Part shown: positions 14,813-25,294 of the stretch, one piece after another
How the letters are laid out: each line of letters opens with the position of its first letter
Numbering within the stretch: the stretch's first letter is position 1
From: Tessaracoccus bendigoensis DSM 12906
GTDB lineage: Bacteria; Actinomycetota; Actinomycetes; Propionibacteriales; Propionibacteriaceae
NCBI RefSeq assembly: GCF_900141915.1
Contig: NZ_FQZG01000051.1
Location: forward strand, 1 to 32,867
Length of the DNA stretch: 32,867 nucleotides
Reading direction: 5' to 3'
Notes under the pieces: generated by a model
Seen by the model: only the letters and a program-made list of their open reading frames with translations
The model's database searches: none
Told to the model about the DNA's origin: nothing
Made by a program: the position numbers and the translations under genes

Positions 14813-17800
14813 GCCAAACCGGCCTCGTCGCAGACCTCAAGGCACAGGTGCTGCTGTTGGAGGACGACCTGCGTGGCCGGGTCGCGTCGCAGCCCGACGT
14901 GCTGGCGGCCTGGCAGGAGGAGTACCGGCTCGCCACCTCCGCGGAGCGCACCGCGAACAGCTGGGTGGCCTGGCGCGACGACAAAGTGACCCAGGCGGCG
15001 GTGTCCTGGGTGCTGACGACGGTGTTCGTCCGGTTCTGTGAGGACAACGCGATGCTTGGGCCGGTGTGGATCGCGGGGCCGGGACGGCGGGCGCAGGAGG
15101 CCCTGGACGCGCAGAACGCCTACTTCCGCACCCATCCCACCGAGACGGACCGGGAGTGGCTGCTGCAGGCAGTCGAGCACCTGCAACAAGTGCCGGCCAC
15201 GCGCGCGCTGGTGGACGAGCGGAACCCGCTGTGGACGGTGGCACCATCGGGCCGGGCAGCGACGACACTGCTGGACTTCTGGCGGGAACGTGACGCGAGC
15301 GGTGCGCTGCTCCGAGACCTCACCGACGCAGGCCTCGACACCCGCTTCCTCGGCGACGTCTACCAGGACCTCTCCGAGCACGCGAAGAAGACCTACGCGC
15401 TGCTGCAGACGCCCGAGTTCGTGGAGGAGTTCATCCTCGACCGCACCCTGACCCCGGCGCTGGCCGACCGCCCCCTCGACGGCTTCAAACTCATCGACCC
15501 GGCCTGCGGCTCCGGCCACTTCCTGCTCGGCGCGTTCAGCCGCATCCTCGACCGCTGGGAACGCACCGCCCCAGCTCTTGAACCACGCCAGCGCGTGCAG
15601 CTCGCCCTCGACGCCGTCTGGGGAGTCGACATCAACCCATTCGCCGTAGCCATCGCCTGCTTCCGGCTCACCATCGCCGCCATGCAGGCCGTCGGCGAGG
15701 CCTCCCTGGAACACGCGCCAGGCTTCACCTGCCACGTGCTCGCGGGCGATTCGCTGTGGTTCAGCCACGACCAGCAGGGGCTGTTCGCGGCACGCGAGGA
15801 GTTCGCCTACGCCACCGAGGAAAAGAAGGCGCTCTTCGACGCCCTGCAACGCGGCCAGTATGACGCCGTCGTGGCCAACCCGCCCTACATCACCGTCAAG
15901 GACAAGGCACTCAACGCCGCCTATCGCGAGCGCTACAACCACTTGAAGGGCACCTACGCGCTGAGCGTTCCTTTCATGGAGTTGCTGTTTAAGCTCGCCA
16001 AACGCGCCGAAGGCGACCAGCCCGCCGGCTGGGTGGGACAGATCACGTCCAACTCGTTCATGAAGCGCGAGTTCGGCGCTCCGATCATCGAGGACTTCCT
16101 GGCCAAGGACGCAGACCTCCGAGAGGTCATCAACACCTCCGGCGCCTACATCCCCGGCCACGGCACCCCGACGGTGATCCTGATCGGGCGGAACCAACAG
16201 CCGCGCACCGGAAACCTCAGGGCCGTCCTCGGAATCCGAGGCGAGCCCGGCCGCCCCGACGACGCGGCGAAGGGCATGGTCTGGGCCTCCATCACGGAGC
16301 ACGTCGGCGTCCCCGGCTACGAGGACGGTTGGCTCAGCGTCACCGACCTGGACCGGAAGGCGCTCGCCGTACATCCCTGGAACCTTGCAGGCGGTGGGGC
16401 AAGCGGAGTTGCCTCGCTCATTGAGGAGTCAAGCGGCGTTTTGTTTTCGCAACGAATTTGGCCGCCCATCGGTGGGTCTGTCCGGGTCGGCGCAGATGAC
16501 GCATTCATGAGGCCTGTCTCCGGTACTTCCCGTGCGATTGCTCCCGTTAGGCCGCTGGTTCTCGGAGACCAACTGCGGGACTGGAGCTACTCGCCGGATG
16601 TCGAAATTGTGTACCCATACGGGAATGAATCAGGATCGGAGTCGGCGCTTGTAAGGGAGCTGTGGCGTTGGCGAGCCCACCTCGCGGGGCGTGCCACCTT
16701 CCAGGGGAACATGGCTGACGCCGGGTTGAAATGGTGGGAATACATGCAGTTCACATCTCGGACCTATACGACCCCCCTCTCCATCACCTTCGCGTTTGTG
16801 ACGACGCACAATCATTTCGTGCTGGATCGGGGTGGGAAGGTGTTCAACCGCTCGGCTCCCGTGATCAAGTTGCCCGCGGACGCGACCGAGAATGATCACC
16901 TCCGGCTGTTGGGGGTGTTGAACTCGTCGACTGCGTGTTTCTGGCTTAAACAGAACAGCCACAACAAGGGCAATGGTGGCATTGGCGGCGGAATTGGGGA
17001 CGAGGCTTGGGAGCCTCGCTATGAGTTCACGGGCACCACGCTACTGGACTTCCCACTACCGAAGGATCTGCCGCTGGATCGGGCACGGACCCTGGACGAC
17101 CTCGCCCAAGAGCTGTCGGCGCAGCAGGTCGCTGCGCTGATCGAGTCGCGGACCCCTTCGGCCGAGTTGCTGCGGGGCGCCGAGGCTGAGCAGGAGCGGT
17201 TGCGGGGCCGGATGGTCGCGGAGCAGGAGGAGCTGGACTGGGAGGTCTACCGCGCCTACGAATTGATGGACGAGTCGCTGGTCTTCGACGGGCAGGCGCC
17301 CGAGGTGAGGCTGGGGGAGCGAGCGTTCGAGATCGTGCTGGCTCGGCGGATCGCCGACGGCTTGGAGGACACGTCCTGGTTTGCCCGCCACGGCTCGACC
17401 CCGATCACGGAGATCCCGGAGCGCTGGCCTGCCGATTACCGCGAGTTGGTGCAGCGGCGGATCGACGCGATCGGATCGGTCAAGGCGATCGGTCTGTTGG
17501 AGGTGCCGGAGTTCAAGCGCCGCTGGCAGCGGGAACCGTTCGCCGCTCAGGCGCAGCGGGCGCTGCGTGGCTGGCTGTTGGACCGGCTGGAGGACCGCTC
17601 GTTCTGGTTCGACCGCCAGGGCCGACCCGCGCCGTCGAGTATCGCGCAGTTGGCGGACCAGACCGGGCGGGACACCGAGTTCACCGGTGTGCTCGCCCTG
17701 TGGGAGGGGCGCCCGGACGTCCCCGTGGTCGAGTCGCTGACCCGGCTGTTGGCTGATGAGGGAGTCCCATACCTGGCCGCGCTGAGGTTGAAGGAGCCGG

Positions 17801-18378
17801 GCCTGCGTAAGTTCGAGGCCTGGCAACACACTTGGGACCTCCAGCGCCAGGAGGACCGACCCGCACAGATGGTTTCGACCGACCCCCGGCTGGCTGGCGC
17901 AGGCGGGGCCGGCTCAACCGGCGTCGGTGGGGGAGTCGAGATTCCGGTGCCACCGAAGTACTCGTCCACGGACTTTGTCCGGACTTCCTACTGGCAGGCG
18001 CGGGGGAAGCTGGACGTGCCCAAGGAACGGTTCATCTCGTATCCGAATGCTGGGAGGGCGACGGACCCGACGCCGCTGCTTGGCTGGGCGGGTTGGGACC
18101 ATGCGCAGCAGTCCCTCGCGATCGCCACGATCATCGGCGCCCGGGAGTCCGAGGGCGCCGGGGATGACGTGTTCGTTCCGTTGGTGGCGGGCCTGGCGGA
18201 GCTGCAGCCGTGGGTGGAGCAGTGGCACGCCGAGGTTGACCCGGCCTATGGCATCAGCCCTGCCGAGTTCTCGGCCGAGCAGTTGCGCACCAGGGCGCAG
18301 CAGGTGGGTTACTCGCTGGAACAGCTCGCGGCGTGGCGGCCGCCCGCACCCGTGAGGGGTAGAAGGAGGAAGGCATGA
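14809..18378 (+). CDS. pglX: PglX, BREX type 2 adenine-specific DNA methyltransferase
   Basis: 1189-aa N6-adenine methyltransferase that marks host DNA in BREX. The AdoMet-binding motif [14 protein letters not shown] starts at residue 230, [11 protein letters not shown] follows near 282, and the catalytic NPPY is at 357-360 ([16 protein letters not shown]). A target-recognition region lies at about 530-740 and a long C-terminal region follows. The GTG at 14809 overlaps the pglW TGA. The stretch about 16390-17010 (residues about 528-734) has lower GC than the rest: individual 60-nt blocks counted at 52-62 % against 68-72 % near the catalytic core. This suggests exchange of specificity segments. 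In Streptomyces, PglX is toxic without PglZ. Length is normal for the family and the frame is intact. Confidence 0.94.
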   Translation: MSQTGLVADLKAQVLLLEDDLRGRVASQPDVLAAWQEEYRLATSAERTANSWVAWRDDKVTQAAVSWVLTTVFVRFCEDNAMLGPVWIAGPGRRAQEALDAQNAYFRTHPTETDREWLLQAVEHLQQVPATRALVDERNPLWTVAPSGRAATTLLDFWRERDASGALLRDLTDAGLDTRFLGDVYQDLSEHAKKTYALLQTPEFVEEFILDRTLTPALADRPLDGFKLIDPACGSGHFLLGAFSRILDRWERTAPALEPRQRVQLALDAVWGVDINPFAVAIACFRLTIAAMQAVGEASLEHAPGFTCHVLAGDSLWFSHDQQGLFAAREEFAYATEEKKALFDALQRGQYDAVVANPPYITVKDKALNAAYRERYNHLKGTYALSVPFMELLFKLAKRAEGDQPAGWVGQITSNSFMKREFGAPIIEDFLAKDADLREVINTSGAYIPGHGTPTVILIGRNQQPRTGNLRAVLGIRGEPGRPDDAAKGMVWASITEHVGVPGYEDGWLSVTDLDRKALAVHPWNLAGGGASGVASLIEESSGVLFSQRIWPPIGGSVRVGADDAFMRPVSGTSRAIAPVRPLVLGDQLRDWSYSPDVEIVYPYGNESGSESALVRELWRWRAHLAGRATFQGNMADAGLKWWEYMQFTSRTYTTPLSITFAFVTTHNHFVLDRGGKVFNRSAPVIKLPADATENDHLRLLGVLNSSTACFWLKQNSHNKGNGGIGGGIGDEAWEPRYEFTGTTLLDFPLPKDLPLDRARTLDDLAQELSAQQVAALIESRTPSAELLRGAEAEQERLRGRMVAEQEELDWEVYRAYELMDESLVFDGQAPEVRLGERAFEIVLARRIADGLEDTSWFARHGSTPITEIPERWPADYRELVQRRIDAIGSVKAIGLLEVPEFKRRWQREPFAAQAQRALRGWLLDRLEDRSFWFDRQGRPAPSSIAQLADQTGRDTEFTGVLALWEGRPDVPVVESLTRLLADEGVPYLAALRLKEPGLRKFEAWQHTWDLQRQEDRPAQMVSTDPRLAGAGGAGSTGVGGGVEIPVPPKYSSTDFVRTSYWQARGKLDVPKERFISYPNAGRATDPTPLLGWAGWDHAQQSLAIATIIGARESEGAGDDVFVPLVAGLAELQPWVEQWHAEVDPAYGISPAEFSAEQLRTRAQQVGYSLEQLAAWRPPAPVRGRRRKA

Positions 18379-21300
18379 CCATGCTGCTTCGCGATGTGAT
18401 CGACATCCCGGAACGTGCCGGCGCCGAGGATTATGTGCTTCGCCTGACCGACAGCGTCGGGGACGACCACATCGCCCGCACGCTGGATGAGTATGTCGTC
18501 ACCCCGGCGTTGGCTGACTCGTTCGACAAGGCGCTCGGCCTGGTGGCTGACGCGGTGGTCAACAACACCAGCCGGGGCGCGTTCCTGATGGGCTCGTTCG
18601 GCTCGGGTAAGAGCCACTTCATGGCCGTCCTCCACGCGCTGCTTCGGCAGGTGCCCCAGGCCAGGGCGCTGCCAGACCTGGGGCCGGTAATCGCGGCCAA
18701 CGACCCGGTGCTGCAGCCCAGGAAGATCCTGCCGCTCGCGTTCCATTTCCTGGCCGCCGAATCCATGGAACAGGCCTTGTTCACCGGCTACCTTGAGCAG
18801 ATCCGCGAGCTGCACCCCGGTTGTGTCCTGCCTGCCCTGCATCAGTCCGACACGCTGCTTGTCGACGCAGACAACATGCGCGACAGGCTCGGCGATGACG
18901 CGTTCTTCGCGGGCTTGAACCCGGCTTCCGGCACCGACGTCTGGGACGACTTCCTCGGCGCTGACGCCTGGAACGCGGACAGTTATGCTGCGGCCCGCGC
19001 CGCTGCCCCTGGGAGCAGCGAGCGCCAGGAGTTGGTGACCGCGCTGGTGGAGGCGTATTTCAAGTCCTACATTCAGCAGGCCACCTGGGTCAGCCTCGAT
19101 GCGGGTCTGTCGGCCATCTCCCGCCATGCCAAGGCACTGGGCTACGACGCCGTCGTGCTGTTCCTTGACGAGGTGGTGCTGTGGCTGGCGTTCGCCGTGC
19201 GGGACACGTCCTGGTTCGCCCGCGAGTCTCAGAAGCTGTCGAAGCTGGTAGAGGGCGGCCAGGGTAGCCGGCCCATCCCGCTGGTGTCGTTCGTGGCGCG
19301 GCAGCTCGATCTCAGGCGTTGGTTCGCCGACGCCGGTGCCAGCGGTGCGCAGCAGGAGGCGCTCGACCAGGCTTTCCGGCACCAGGAGGGCCGGTTCAGC
19401 CAGATCCGGCTCGGTGACGACAACCTGGCTTTCGTTGCCAATCGTCGTCTCCTGCGGCCCCGCGACGAGGGCGCTGCCCGGGTGCTGGATTCGGCCTTCG
19501 CGCAGTTGGAGCGTCGCCCTGCGGTCTGGGATGTGCTGCTTGACGGCGTCAACACCGACGAGAGTCACCGTGGCGCCGACGAGGCCGCGTTCCGCCTCAC
19601 CTACCCGTTCTCCCCGGCGCTCGTCTCCACGCTGCGCTCCCTGGCCAGCGTCATGCAGCGCGAACGCACCGCGCTGAAGGTGATGCAGCAGATGCTGGTC
19701 GACAGGCGAGAGGTCCTCACCGTCGACGACGTCATCCCGGTCGGTGACGCGTTCGACTACATCGTCACGGGCCAGGCCGGGCAGGCCCTTGATGCGCAGA
19801 TCGCGGCCCTGTTCTCCGCCGCGGAGAAGCTGTACTTCGAGAAGTTGCGTCCGATCCTCCTGAACACCTACGGGCTCACCGAGGCGGGCCTGGCCGCGGG
19901 GGGCGCCGTCCCGGACGGCTTCCGGGCCGATGAGCGTCTGGCCAAGACCCTGCTGCTGTCTGCCGTCGCTCCCCACGTGCCCGCGCTGAAGGGGTTGACC
20001 GCGGGCCGGCTCGCGTCGCTGAATCATGGCTCGATCGTCTCGATGCTGCCCGGAGGCGAGGTGACATCGGTGGCGGCCAAGGTGCGGACCTGGGCCAAGA
20101 GTGTGCCCGAGATCCGGCTGGGCGACGACAGCCGCGATCCGCTGATCCGCGTGGTGCTCTCCGATGTCGAGTACGAGACGGTGGTGGATCGGGCCTGCGG
20201 TGAGGACAATGAGGGCCGGCGCCGCGAACTCATCAAACAGCTGGTGATCGACGGGTTGGGTATCGAATTGGATGCGCCCGACGCGTTCGGCGCGCAACGC
20301 CACCGCATGACGTGGCGGGGCTCGGGCCGGGAGGTCGACGTCGTGTTCGGCAATGTGCGCGACGCCGGGTGGCTCACCGATGACCATTTCCGGAACCGGC
20401 CCGAGAGTTGGCGGGTGGTCATCGACGTTCCCTTCGACGATCAGGGTCATTCGTCGGCGGAGGACGTGGACCGGGTCGACCGGCTGCTGGCAAGCAACTT
20501 CACGGCCCGCACGTTGGTGTGGCTGCCACGATTCTTTTCCGCGGAGCGGATGCGCGACGTGCGCCGCCTGGTGATCCTCAACTGGCTCCTCGACGGCTCA
20601 GGCGAGCGTTTCGCCGGCTACTCCGATCACCTTTCCGAGTCTGACCGGGGCATCGCCAGGGCAATCCTGGAATCCCAGCGCACGTCGCTTCGCCACGAGC
20701 TCGGCCGCGCGATCGACGTCGCCTATGATGCGGCCGCGCCCACGCGCAGCGACGATGTCGTCACCGATGCCCAGCACGACCGGGTCCTCACGTCGCTGGA
20801 GCGTTCGTTCACGCCGCAGCCGCCCGTCTCGGCGACGCTCGGGGGCGCGTTCCGGACGCTGCTGGCGCAGGCTTGGGAGGCCGTCTATCCCGGCCATCCC
20901 CACTTCGAGCCGGCGGACAAGGAGGTTACCCGCCGCGAGCTGGCTGCCGTCATGTCGCATGTGAATCGGGCGCTGGCGTCGCCTGATGGCAGGGTCGAGT
21001 TGGAGGGTGACATCGCCGCGGCCCGGCGGATCGCGAACCCGCTCGGTGTTGGTTGGGCGGCCGAGACCCACTTCCTGATGGGGGATGACCGGTTCAGCCA
21101 GTGGGGTCCGGCGTTCGAACGCGCCCTCGGCGCCCGTGACGCGGGGCCGTCGGCTCCGGTCAAGGTGGCTGAGGCCAGAGGCTGGATCGAGGCGTTGACG
21201 CCGAAGAAGGGTTTGAAGTCCGATGTCGCAGACCTGGTGATCCTGGCCTGGGGTGCCCTGCGGCGCCGGGCCTGGTTCCTGCGTGACGCGGCGATCCCGG

Positions 21301-22082
21301 CACCGGCGCCTGGCGCCTTGACCGCCGAAATGGAGCTGCGCGAGCAGCCCATGCCCACCGTCGAGGAGTGGGGGGCGGCCACCGGCCTGGCGGGGGCGCT
21401 GTTCGGCACCACCGCCGACGCCTACCTCACCCCGCCGGGAGTGGCGGCGTTCGCGGAGGCCGTCAAACAGGCCGCGGCTTCGCGCACCCAGCAGGCCTAC
21501 AAGCTGGTCACGGCGCTGGAACGGACGAATGGGCGGCTCGGCTGGGAGGGCCGTGAGGCCACCGGCCGACTCACCACGGCAAGGGCCACCGCGGAGTTGT
21601 GTGATCGGCTGCGCCAGCTCGGCGGGGTCGACCTGATCCGGGCCCTCGCCTCGGCACAGGTGCCGAACCGCACCGTCGCTGCCCGCTCGCTGGCCAAGGC
21701 CGATCAGGTCGCCGATGCGCTCGACCGGTTCGAGTGGGACAGGCTGGAGCCGCTTCGGGAGGCCAGCCAGGGCGAGGGCCCGGCCGCCGACCAGGCCAGT
21801 TTCATCGTCGCGCGGCTGGAGGCAGCGCTGGTTGCAGACGAGTTCGACACGCCCATAGCCTCGGAGTTGAGCCACGCTGAGCGTGAGAGTTACGAGTGGA
21901 TGCGCGGCCAGGTGGCACCCCAGCCGAAGCCCGAGCCGCGGAGGTCGGCCCAGGCCACGCCGTCGGCCACGGGCAGGCGGCGGCTCGGGCCGGGTGATTC
22001 GCTGGATACGGTCCTCGATGAGGTCCGCCGGTTCCGTAGCCAGAACCCCGGTGTCGTCGTGGTGGAGTGGCGGGTCGAATGA
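18375..22082 (+). CDS. pglY: PglY, BREX type 2 large ATPase
   Basis: 1235-aa ATP-binding protein, equivalent of BrxC in type 1 BREX. It starts [26 protein letters not shown]. The P-loop MGSFGSGKSHFMAVL has its Lys at 79, and Walker B is AVVLFLDEVVLWL with Asp265/Glu266. The rest is a long helical, alanine-rich region without further recognisable enzymes. The ATG at 18375 overlaps the pglX TGA (ATGA), consistent with stoichiometric expression. It is known to be essential for Pgl in Streptomyces; ATP hydrolysis is thought to drive the complex, though its exact job is unsettled. A GAAGGAGGAA-like ribosome-binding sequence lies within the pglX 3' end at about 18363-18371. Confidence 0.93.
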   Translation: MTMLLRDVIDIPERAGAEDYVLRLTDSVGDDHIARTLDEYVVTPALADSFDKALGLVADAVVNNTSRGAFLMGSFGSGKSHFMAVLHALLRQVPQARALPDLGPVIAANDPVLQPRKILPLAFHFLAAESMEQALFTGYLEQIRELHPGCVLPALHQSDTLLVDADNMRDRLGDDAFFAGLNPASGTDVWDDFLGADAWNADSYAAARAAAPGSSERQELVTALVEAYFKSYIQQATWVSLDAGLSAISRHAKALGYDAVVLFLDEVVLWLAFAVRDTSWFARESQKLSKLVEGGQGSRPIPLVSFVARQLDLRRWFADAGASGAQQEALDQAFRHQEGRFSQIRLGDDNLAFVANRRLLRPRDEGAARVLDSAFAQLERRPAVWDVLLDGVNTDESHRGADEAAFRLTYPFSPALVSTLRSLASVMQRERTALKVMQQMLVDRREVLTVDDVIPVGDAFDYIVTGQAGQALDAQIAALFSAAEKLYFEKLRPILLNTYGLTEAGLAAGGAVPDGFRADERLAKTLLLSAVAPHVPALKGLTAGRLASLNHGSIVSMLPGGEVTSVAAKVRTWAKSVPEIRLGDDSRDPLIRVVLSDVEYETVVDRACGEDNEGRRRELIKQLVIDGLGIELDAPDAFGAQRHRMTWRGSGREVDVVFGNVRDAGWLTDDHFRNRPESWRVVIDVPFDDQGHSSAEDVDRVDRLLASNFTARTLVWLPRFFSAERMRDVRRLVILNWLLDGSGERFAGYSDHLSESDRGIARAILESQRTSLRHELGRAIDVAYDAAAPTRSDDVVTDAQHDRVLTSLERSFTPQPPVSATLGGAFRTLLAQAWEAVYPGHPHFEPADKEVTRRELAAVMSHVNRALASPDGRVELEGDIAAARRIANPLGVGWAAETHFLMGDDRFSQWGPAFERALGARDAGPSAPVKVAEARGWIEALTPKKGLKSDVADLVILAWGALRRRAWFLRDAAIPAPAPGALTAEMELREQPMPTVEEWGAATGLAGALFGTTADAYLTPPGVAAFAEAVKQAAASRTQQAYKLVTALERTNGRLGWEGREATGRLTTARATAELCDRLRQLGGVDLIRALASAQVPNRTVAARSLAKADQVADALDRFEWDRLEPLREASQGEGPAADQASFIVARLEAALVADEFDTPIASELSHAERESYEWMRGQVAPQPKPEPRRSAQATPSATGRRRLGPGDSLDTVLDEVRRFRSQNPGVVVVEWRVE

Positions 22083-24763
22083 GCGCTTCCGTGACGGTGA
22101 CGCCCGCGATGGCGCGGGCGCTGGTGGATGAGGCCAGGGCCAAGGGCTACCGGCCCGGCGTGCTCGGGTTCCGCGCCCCTGTCGGTGGGCAGTCCAGGCA
22201 GCAGTTCGACGTGGCCGGGGCACCAGTCGCTCTGGTGCCATGCGTCTCCACGCTGGCCGTACGCGAGGCGATCCTGGCCCGTGGCCGGGGTGACTGGCTC
22301 GTCGTGGTCACCGAACGAACCGATGACGACCTCGGCGCCGGATTGTTGGCGCAGGTCATCGGGCAGCGGCTGCGGCGCCCAGATGTGTGGCAGGCCGTGC
22401 AGCACCGGTTCGCAGCCACCGGCATCGATGCCCAGTTGGCTGGGGCGGCCGCGCACCGGGAGTTGGCCGCTGGCTTGTTGGAGGCCGCGCCGCCCAGTGG
22501 CTGGCCGCCGGCCCCGGCCGGGCTGCTGACCCGCGATCACGCGTTGGGGTCGGTGGCCAGGCGCTGGCTCGGTGTGCCCGACGGCCCGACCGACGCTCTG
22601 GGGGTGCTCGGCTGGTCCGCCAACCGCGACGTCGTCACCTTGATCGGGGAACTGCGGCTGCTGGCAGGCGACGAGCTGACCGACGCTGTGCTCGCCTGGC
22701 TGGCGTCGGGCACCGGCGCCGCCGAACCGTTCGTGGCCAGCCTCCTCGGCCGGGGCAACGCCGGGGATGTCGTGCCGCTCGGCCTGGTGCTCAACGCCCT
22801 GCACAGCAGGCCGGGCGCCGACGCCGACCTGGTGGTCGCGCGGCTGGAGCATCGTTGGGGTCCGGTGCCGGGTGCCTCGCTGGTCGCCGTCGCGGATGCG
22901 GCCGTCACCGTCACAGCAGACCTGCTGGCGGACCCGACCCGACGCGACGACGCGGCCCGCGTCCTGGCCCGCGCCGACGAACTGGCTGGCGTGGCTCAGG
23001 GCTTGCCGCTGATGACCTCATCCAGGCTGATGCGCTCCGGTCTGGTCCACCGGCTCCGGCGCTTGGCCGACGCCCTGCGCGTCGATGCAGCCTCGGGTCT
23101 GGAAGCGGTGGAGGAGGCCTGGGGAGCGGTTTGTGACCACGCGTTGCACGGCGACGACGGCAGCGTTGCGGCGTTGCGAGCGGCGGTCCGGCTGCGGCGC
23201 TGGCTGGCCACAGAAGCAGAAGGGGAGGCGCCGTCCGACCTGGCGGGGCTCGCCCGTCGACAGGCCGACGTCGACGCCTGGGTGGACGCCGCCGTCAACG
23301 ACGCCGCCGCCGGTGTCGACGATGAGCACGTGGCTCGGGCGCTGGAGCACGTTCTGGGCCGAGTGGCCGCCGTCCGCGACGAACACGACCGGCAATTCGC
23401 GCATGCGCTCGCAGCCAACCCTGCCGCGGTCGACGGCGGGTCGGCCGGGCCGGTGGGCGCGGCCGAAGCGGCCGTGTGGCCGCTGGAGAACCTACTCGCC
23501 CAGGTCGTGTTCCCGGTGGCGACCAAGACCCCGACCCTGCTGCTCATCCTGGACGGCATGAGCACGGCCACCGCAACCGAGATCGTCGCCAACATCAACG
23601 AGCGCACGGACCTGGCCATGACAGAGGCATATCTCCCCGGCGTCGGCCGCCGTGGGGCCGGGTTGTCGGTGCTACCCAGCATCACCGACGCCAGCCGCGC
23701 GTCGCTGCTGTCCGGGAGGTTGGTCACGGGCGGGCAGGGCGTCGAGCAGGCAGGCTTCGCCGCGCTCACCAACGCCCACAAACTGGGCACGGCCAAGCTG
23801 TTCCACAAGAAGATCCTCGACTCATCCAGGCTCGGGTTCGCCGTCTCCGACGAGGTGCGGCACGCCATCGCCGACGTCGATGGCCACCGCCTGGTGGCGT
23901 GCGTCCTCAACACCATCGACGACGCACTCAACTCCAGCGATCCGTCAGGCACGTTCTGGAACGCGGACGCCGTCAAGCACCTTGTGCCGCTGCTGCAGCG
24001 GGCCGCCGACGCGAGGCGCGCCGTCGTCATCACCGCCGACCACGGGCACGTGGTGGAGCGCCGTCACGGCGTGCAACGCTCCTACGCGTCGGCGCTCGGG
24101 AACCGGCACCGGTTGGCTGACCAGGCTGCCGAAGCCGACGAGGTGCTGGTCGAGGGGCAGCGGGTGCTGGTGGAGGGCAACCGGGCGGTGCTGGCCGTCT
24201 CCGAGCGGCTGCGCTACCGGTCGGTCAGGGCCGGTTACCACGGCGGGGCCGCCCCCGCCGAGGTGGTGGTGCCCGTGGTGCTGCTGGTGCCCTCGGGTGC
24301 CGAGGACACCACCTTTACCCTTGCCCCACCGCAGGCCCCGGCCTGGTGGGAGGGCGGCCTTCGGGCGCCGGCCGTGCCCGTGCCGTCGGCCCCGGTCGGG
24401 CCGCAGCCGGACCTGTTCTCAACCGACGAGCCCCCGGCGGCTGTCGGGCCGAGCGTGGGGGCTGATTTGGTGGCGACCAAGGTCTTCGCGGACCAGCGCG
24501 CGCTGGCGGGACGCGTCGTCGTCACGGATGCTCAGATCCGGCAGCTGGTGGATGCGTTGGCGCTTGCCCCGGACAGGAGACTGACGGCGGCCCAGGCGGC
24601 CGCGGCGGTCGGCGCCTCCATCACCCGCGTCGCGATGGTGCTCAACCAGGCCGCGAAGCTGGTCAACGTCGAGGGCTACCCCGTCTTGTCCATCGACGCC
24701 GCCACAGGGGCAGTGCTCCTCGACGAGGGCCTGCTGGCCGAGCAGTACGGGATCGGGAGATGA
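22079..24763 (+). CDS. pglZ: PglZ, alkaline-phosphatase-superfamily BREX protein
   Basis: 894-aa core BREX protein. The N-terminal about 480 residues are helical and variable. The C-terminal part holds the PglZ alkaline-phosphatase fold: TPTLLLILDGMSTATATEI with metal-ligand Asp492 at the nucleophile-loop position, and VVITADHGHVVERRHG with Asp654/His655/His657. The tail includes a proline-rich linker (about 760-800) and a C-terminal winged-helix-like segment (RRLTAAQAAAAVGASITRVAMVLNQAAKLV). The ATG at 22079 overlaps the pglY TGA; the slightly longer GTG-started frame is disfavoured. In Streptomyces, PglZ counteracts toxicity of PglX. Its own TGA overlaps the start of the toxin gene, linking BREX translation to the TAC module. 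Confidence 0.93.
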   Translation: MSASVTVTPAMARALVDEARAKGYRPGVLGFRAPVGGQSRQQFDVAGAPVALVPCVSTLAVREAILARGRGDWLVVVTERTDDDLGAGLLAQVIGQRLRRPDVWQAVQHRFAATGIDAQLAGAAAHRELAAGLLEAAPPSGWPPAPAGLLTRDHALGSVARRWLGVPDGPTDALGVLGWSANRDVVTLIGELRLLAGDELTDAVLAWLASGTGAAEPFVASLLGRGNAGDVVPLGLVLNALHSRPGADADLVVARLEHRWGPVPGASLVAVADAAVTVTADLLADPTRRDDAARVLARADELAGVAQGLPLMTSSRLMRSGLVHRLRRLADALRVDAASGLEAVEEAWGAVCDHALHGDDGSVAALRAAVRLRRWLATEAEGEAPSDLAGLARRQADVDAWVDAAVNDAAAGVDDEHVARALEHVLGRVAAVRDEHDRQFAHALAANPAAVDGGSAGPVGAAEAAVWPLENLLAQVVFPVATKTPTLLLILDGMSTATATEIVANINERTDLAMTEAYLPGVGRRGAGLSVLPSITDASRASLLSGRLVTGGQGVEQAGFAALTNAHKLGTAKLFHKKILDSSRLGFAVSDEVRHAIADVDGHRLVACVLNTIDDALNSSDPSGTFWNADAVKHLVPLLQRAADARRAVVITADHGHVVERRHGVQRSYASALGNRHRLADQAAEADEVLVEGQRVLVEGNRAVLAVSERLRYRSVRAGYHGGAAPAEVVVPVVLLVPSGAEDTTFTLAPPQAPAWWEGGLRAPAVPVPSAPVGPQPDLFSTDEPPAAVGPSVGADLVATKVFADQRALAGRVVVTDAQIRQLVDALALAPDRRLTAAQAAAAVGASITRVAMVLNQAAKLVNVEGYPVLSIDAATGAVLLDEGLLAEQYGIGR

Positions 24764-25248
24764 GCCGTCGAGAGCCTGGCCAGGCGCCCGATGCGGCCAC
24801 TGGGACGGCACGCAAGTGGTATCCGTACTGCGAGGCAGACGGAACAGACGTAGTCACTCCCGAGATCGTCGAGGCTGTGAGAGGGCCGAACGAGGAAGCC
24901 ACGGCGCTAGAGATCAGGCAACGGGTTCTGGAGGTGCAGAGCCTTCTTGGCCGAGCGTCGAAGGGTACGCTCCGCGAAGAGTCCTGGAAACCGGTGCAAA
25001 GGGATCCGCTGCTGTGGGAGCTTCGATGGAGCTGGAACGCAGAGAGCCAAGTGCGTGGCTACTTCCATGAACCCCCACATGAGCCAGACTCATCCATCCT
25101 GGCCAAGGTGCACCGCAAGGAAATTGTCCGCGGCAATGAGCAGGCGACGAAACGCTTGCAGGACGGCGAGATTGACAAGGCCGGGATCCGGATCAGACGA
25201 GGGGGACCTCATCGCTGGGGATTGGGGCTGAGCAAAGGGCTCGCGTAG
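24760..25248 (+). CDS. higB: HigB-like (RelE/Gp49 family) toxin of a TAC module
   Basis: 162-aa predicted mRNA-interfering toxin. The core DPLLWELRWSWNAESQVRGYFHE (ELRW at 87-90) followed by SILAKVHRKEIVRGNEQATKRLQDG matches the HigB/phage Gp49-like pattern (LxELRW...R...AfxK...p..ei..A). An N-terminal part (KWYPYCEADGTDVVTPEIVEAVRG) matches the first strand and helices of mycobacterial HigB1-type toxins in spacing. The ATG at 24760 overlaps the pglZ TGA. The following antitoxin starts 44 nt downstream. GC of its second half (about 57-63 % in counted blocks) is lower than in the flanking pgl genes. Order toxin-antitoxin-chaperone is the same as in the M. tuberculosis HigB1-HigA1-Rv1957 system. 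Catalytic residues cannot be assigned with certainty. Confidence 0.75.
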   Translation: MSRREPGQAPDAATGTARKWYPYCEADGTDVVTPEIVEAVRGPNEEATALEIRQRVLEVQSLLGRASKGTLREESWKPVQRDPLLWELRWSWNAESQVRGYFHEPPHEPDSSILAKVHRKEIVRGNEQATKRLQDGEIDKAGIRIRRGGPHRWGLGLSKGLA

Positions 25249-25265
25249 CAACGAGCAACGACGAT

Positions 25266-25294
25266 TTGACAGCAGCCATAGACTAAAAGCTATG
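25266..25294 (+). promoter_or_regulatory. Candidate internal promoter/operator of the TAC module
   Basis: The gap between toxin and antitoxin is AT-rich (the 60 nt from 25261 count about 40 % GC). It holds TTGACA at 25266-25271 and the dyad CATAG-(8)-CTATG at 25277-25294, whose right arm contains the antitoxin ATG. Such CTATG-type dyads are typical targets of HigA-family autorepressors. A good -10 at standard spacing is not seen (TATGAG at 25291 is 19 nt away), so promoter activity is uncertain. No Shine-Dalgarno precedes the antitoxin ATG. Confidence 0.45.

Noticed and set aside
14599-16374. Long minus-strand frame (591 aa) opposite pglW end/pglX
   Set aside because: It mirrors pglX, which has methyltransferase motifs; the antisense translation is Val/Gly/Glu-rich without family motifs. 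Such shadows are normal at about 70 % GC.
18309-20450. Minus-strand frame of 713 aa opposite pglY
   Set aside because: It is antisense to the Walker A/B-bearing pglY frame, has no recognisable domain and spans the pglX-pglY junction.
20598-22241. Minus-strand frame of 547 aa opposite pglY/pglZ
   Set aside because: Arg/Pro/Gly-rich shadow crossing the pglY-pglZ junction; no motif.
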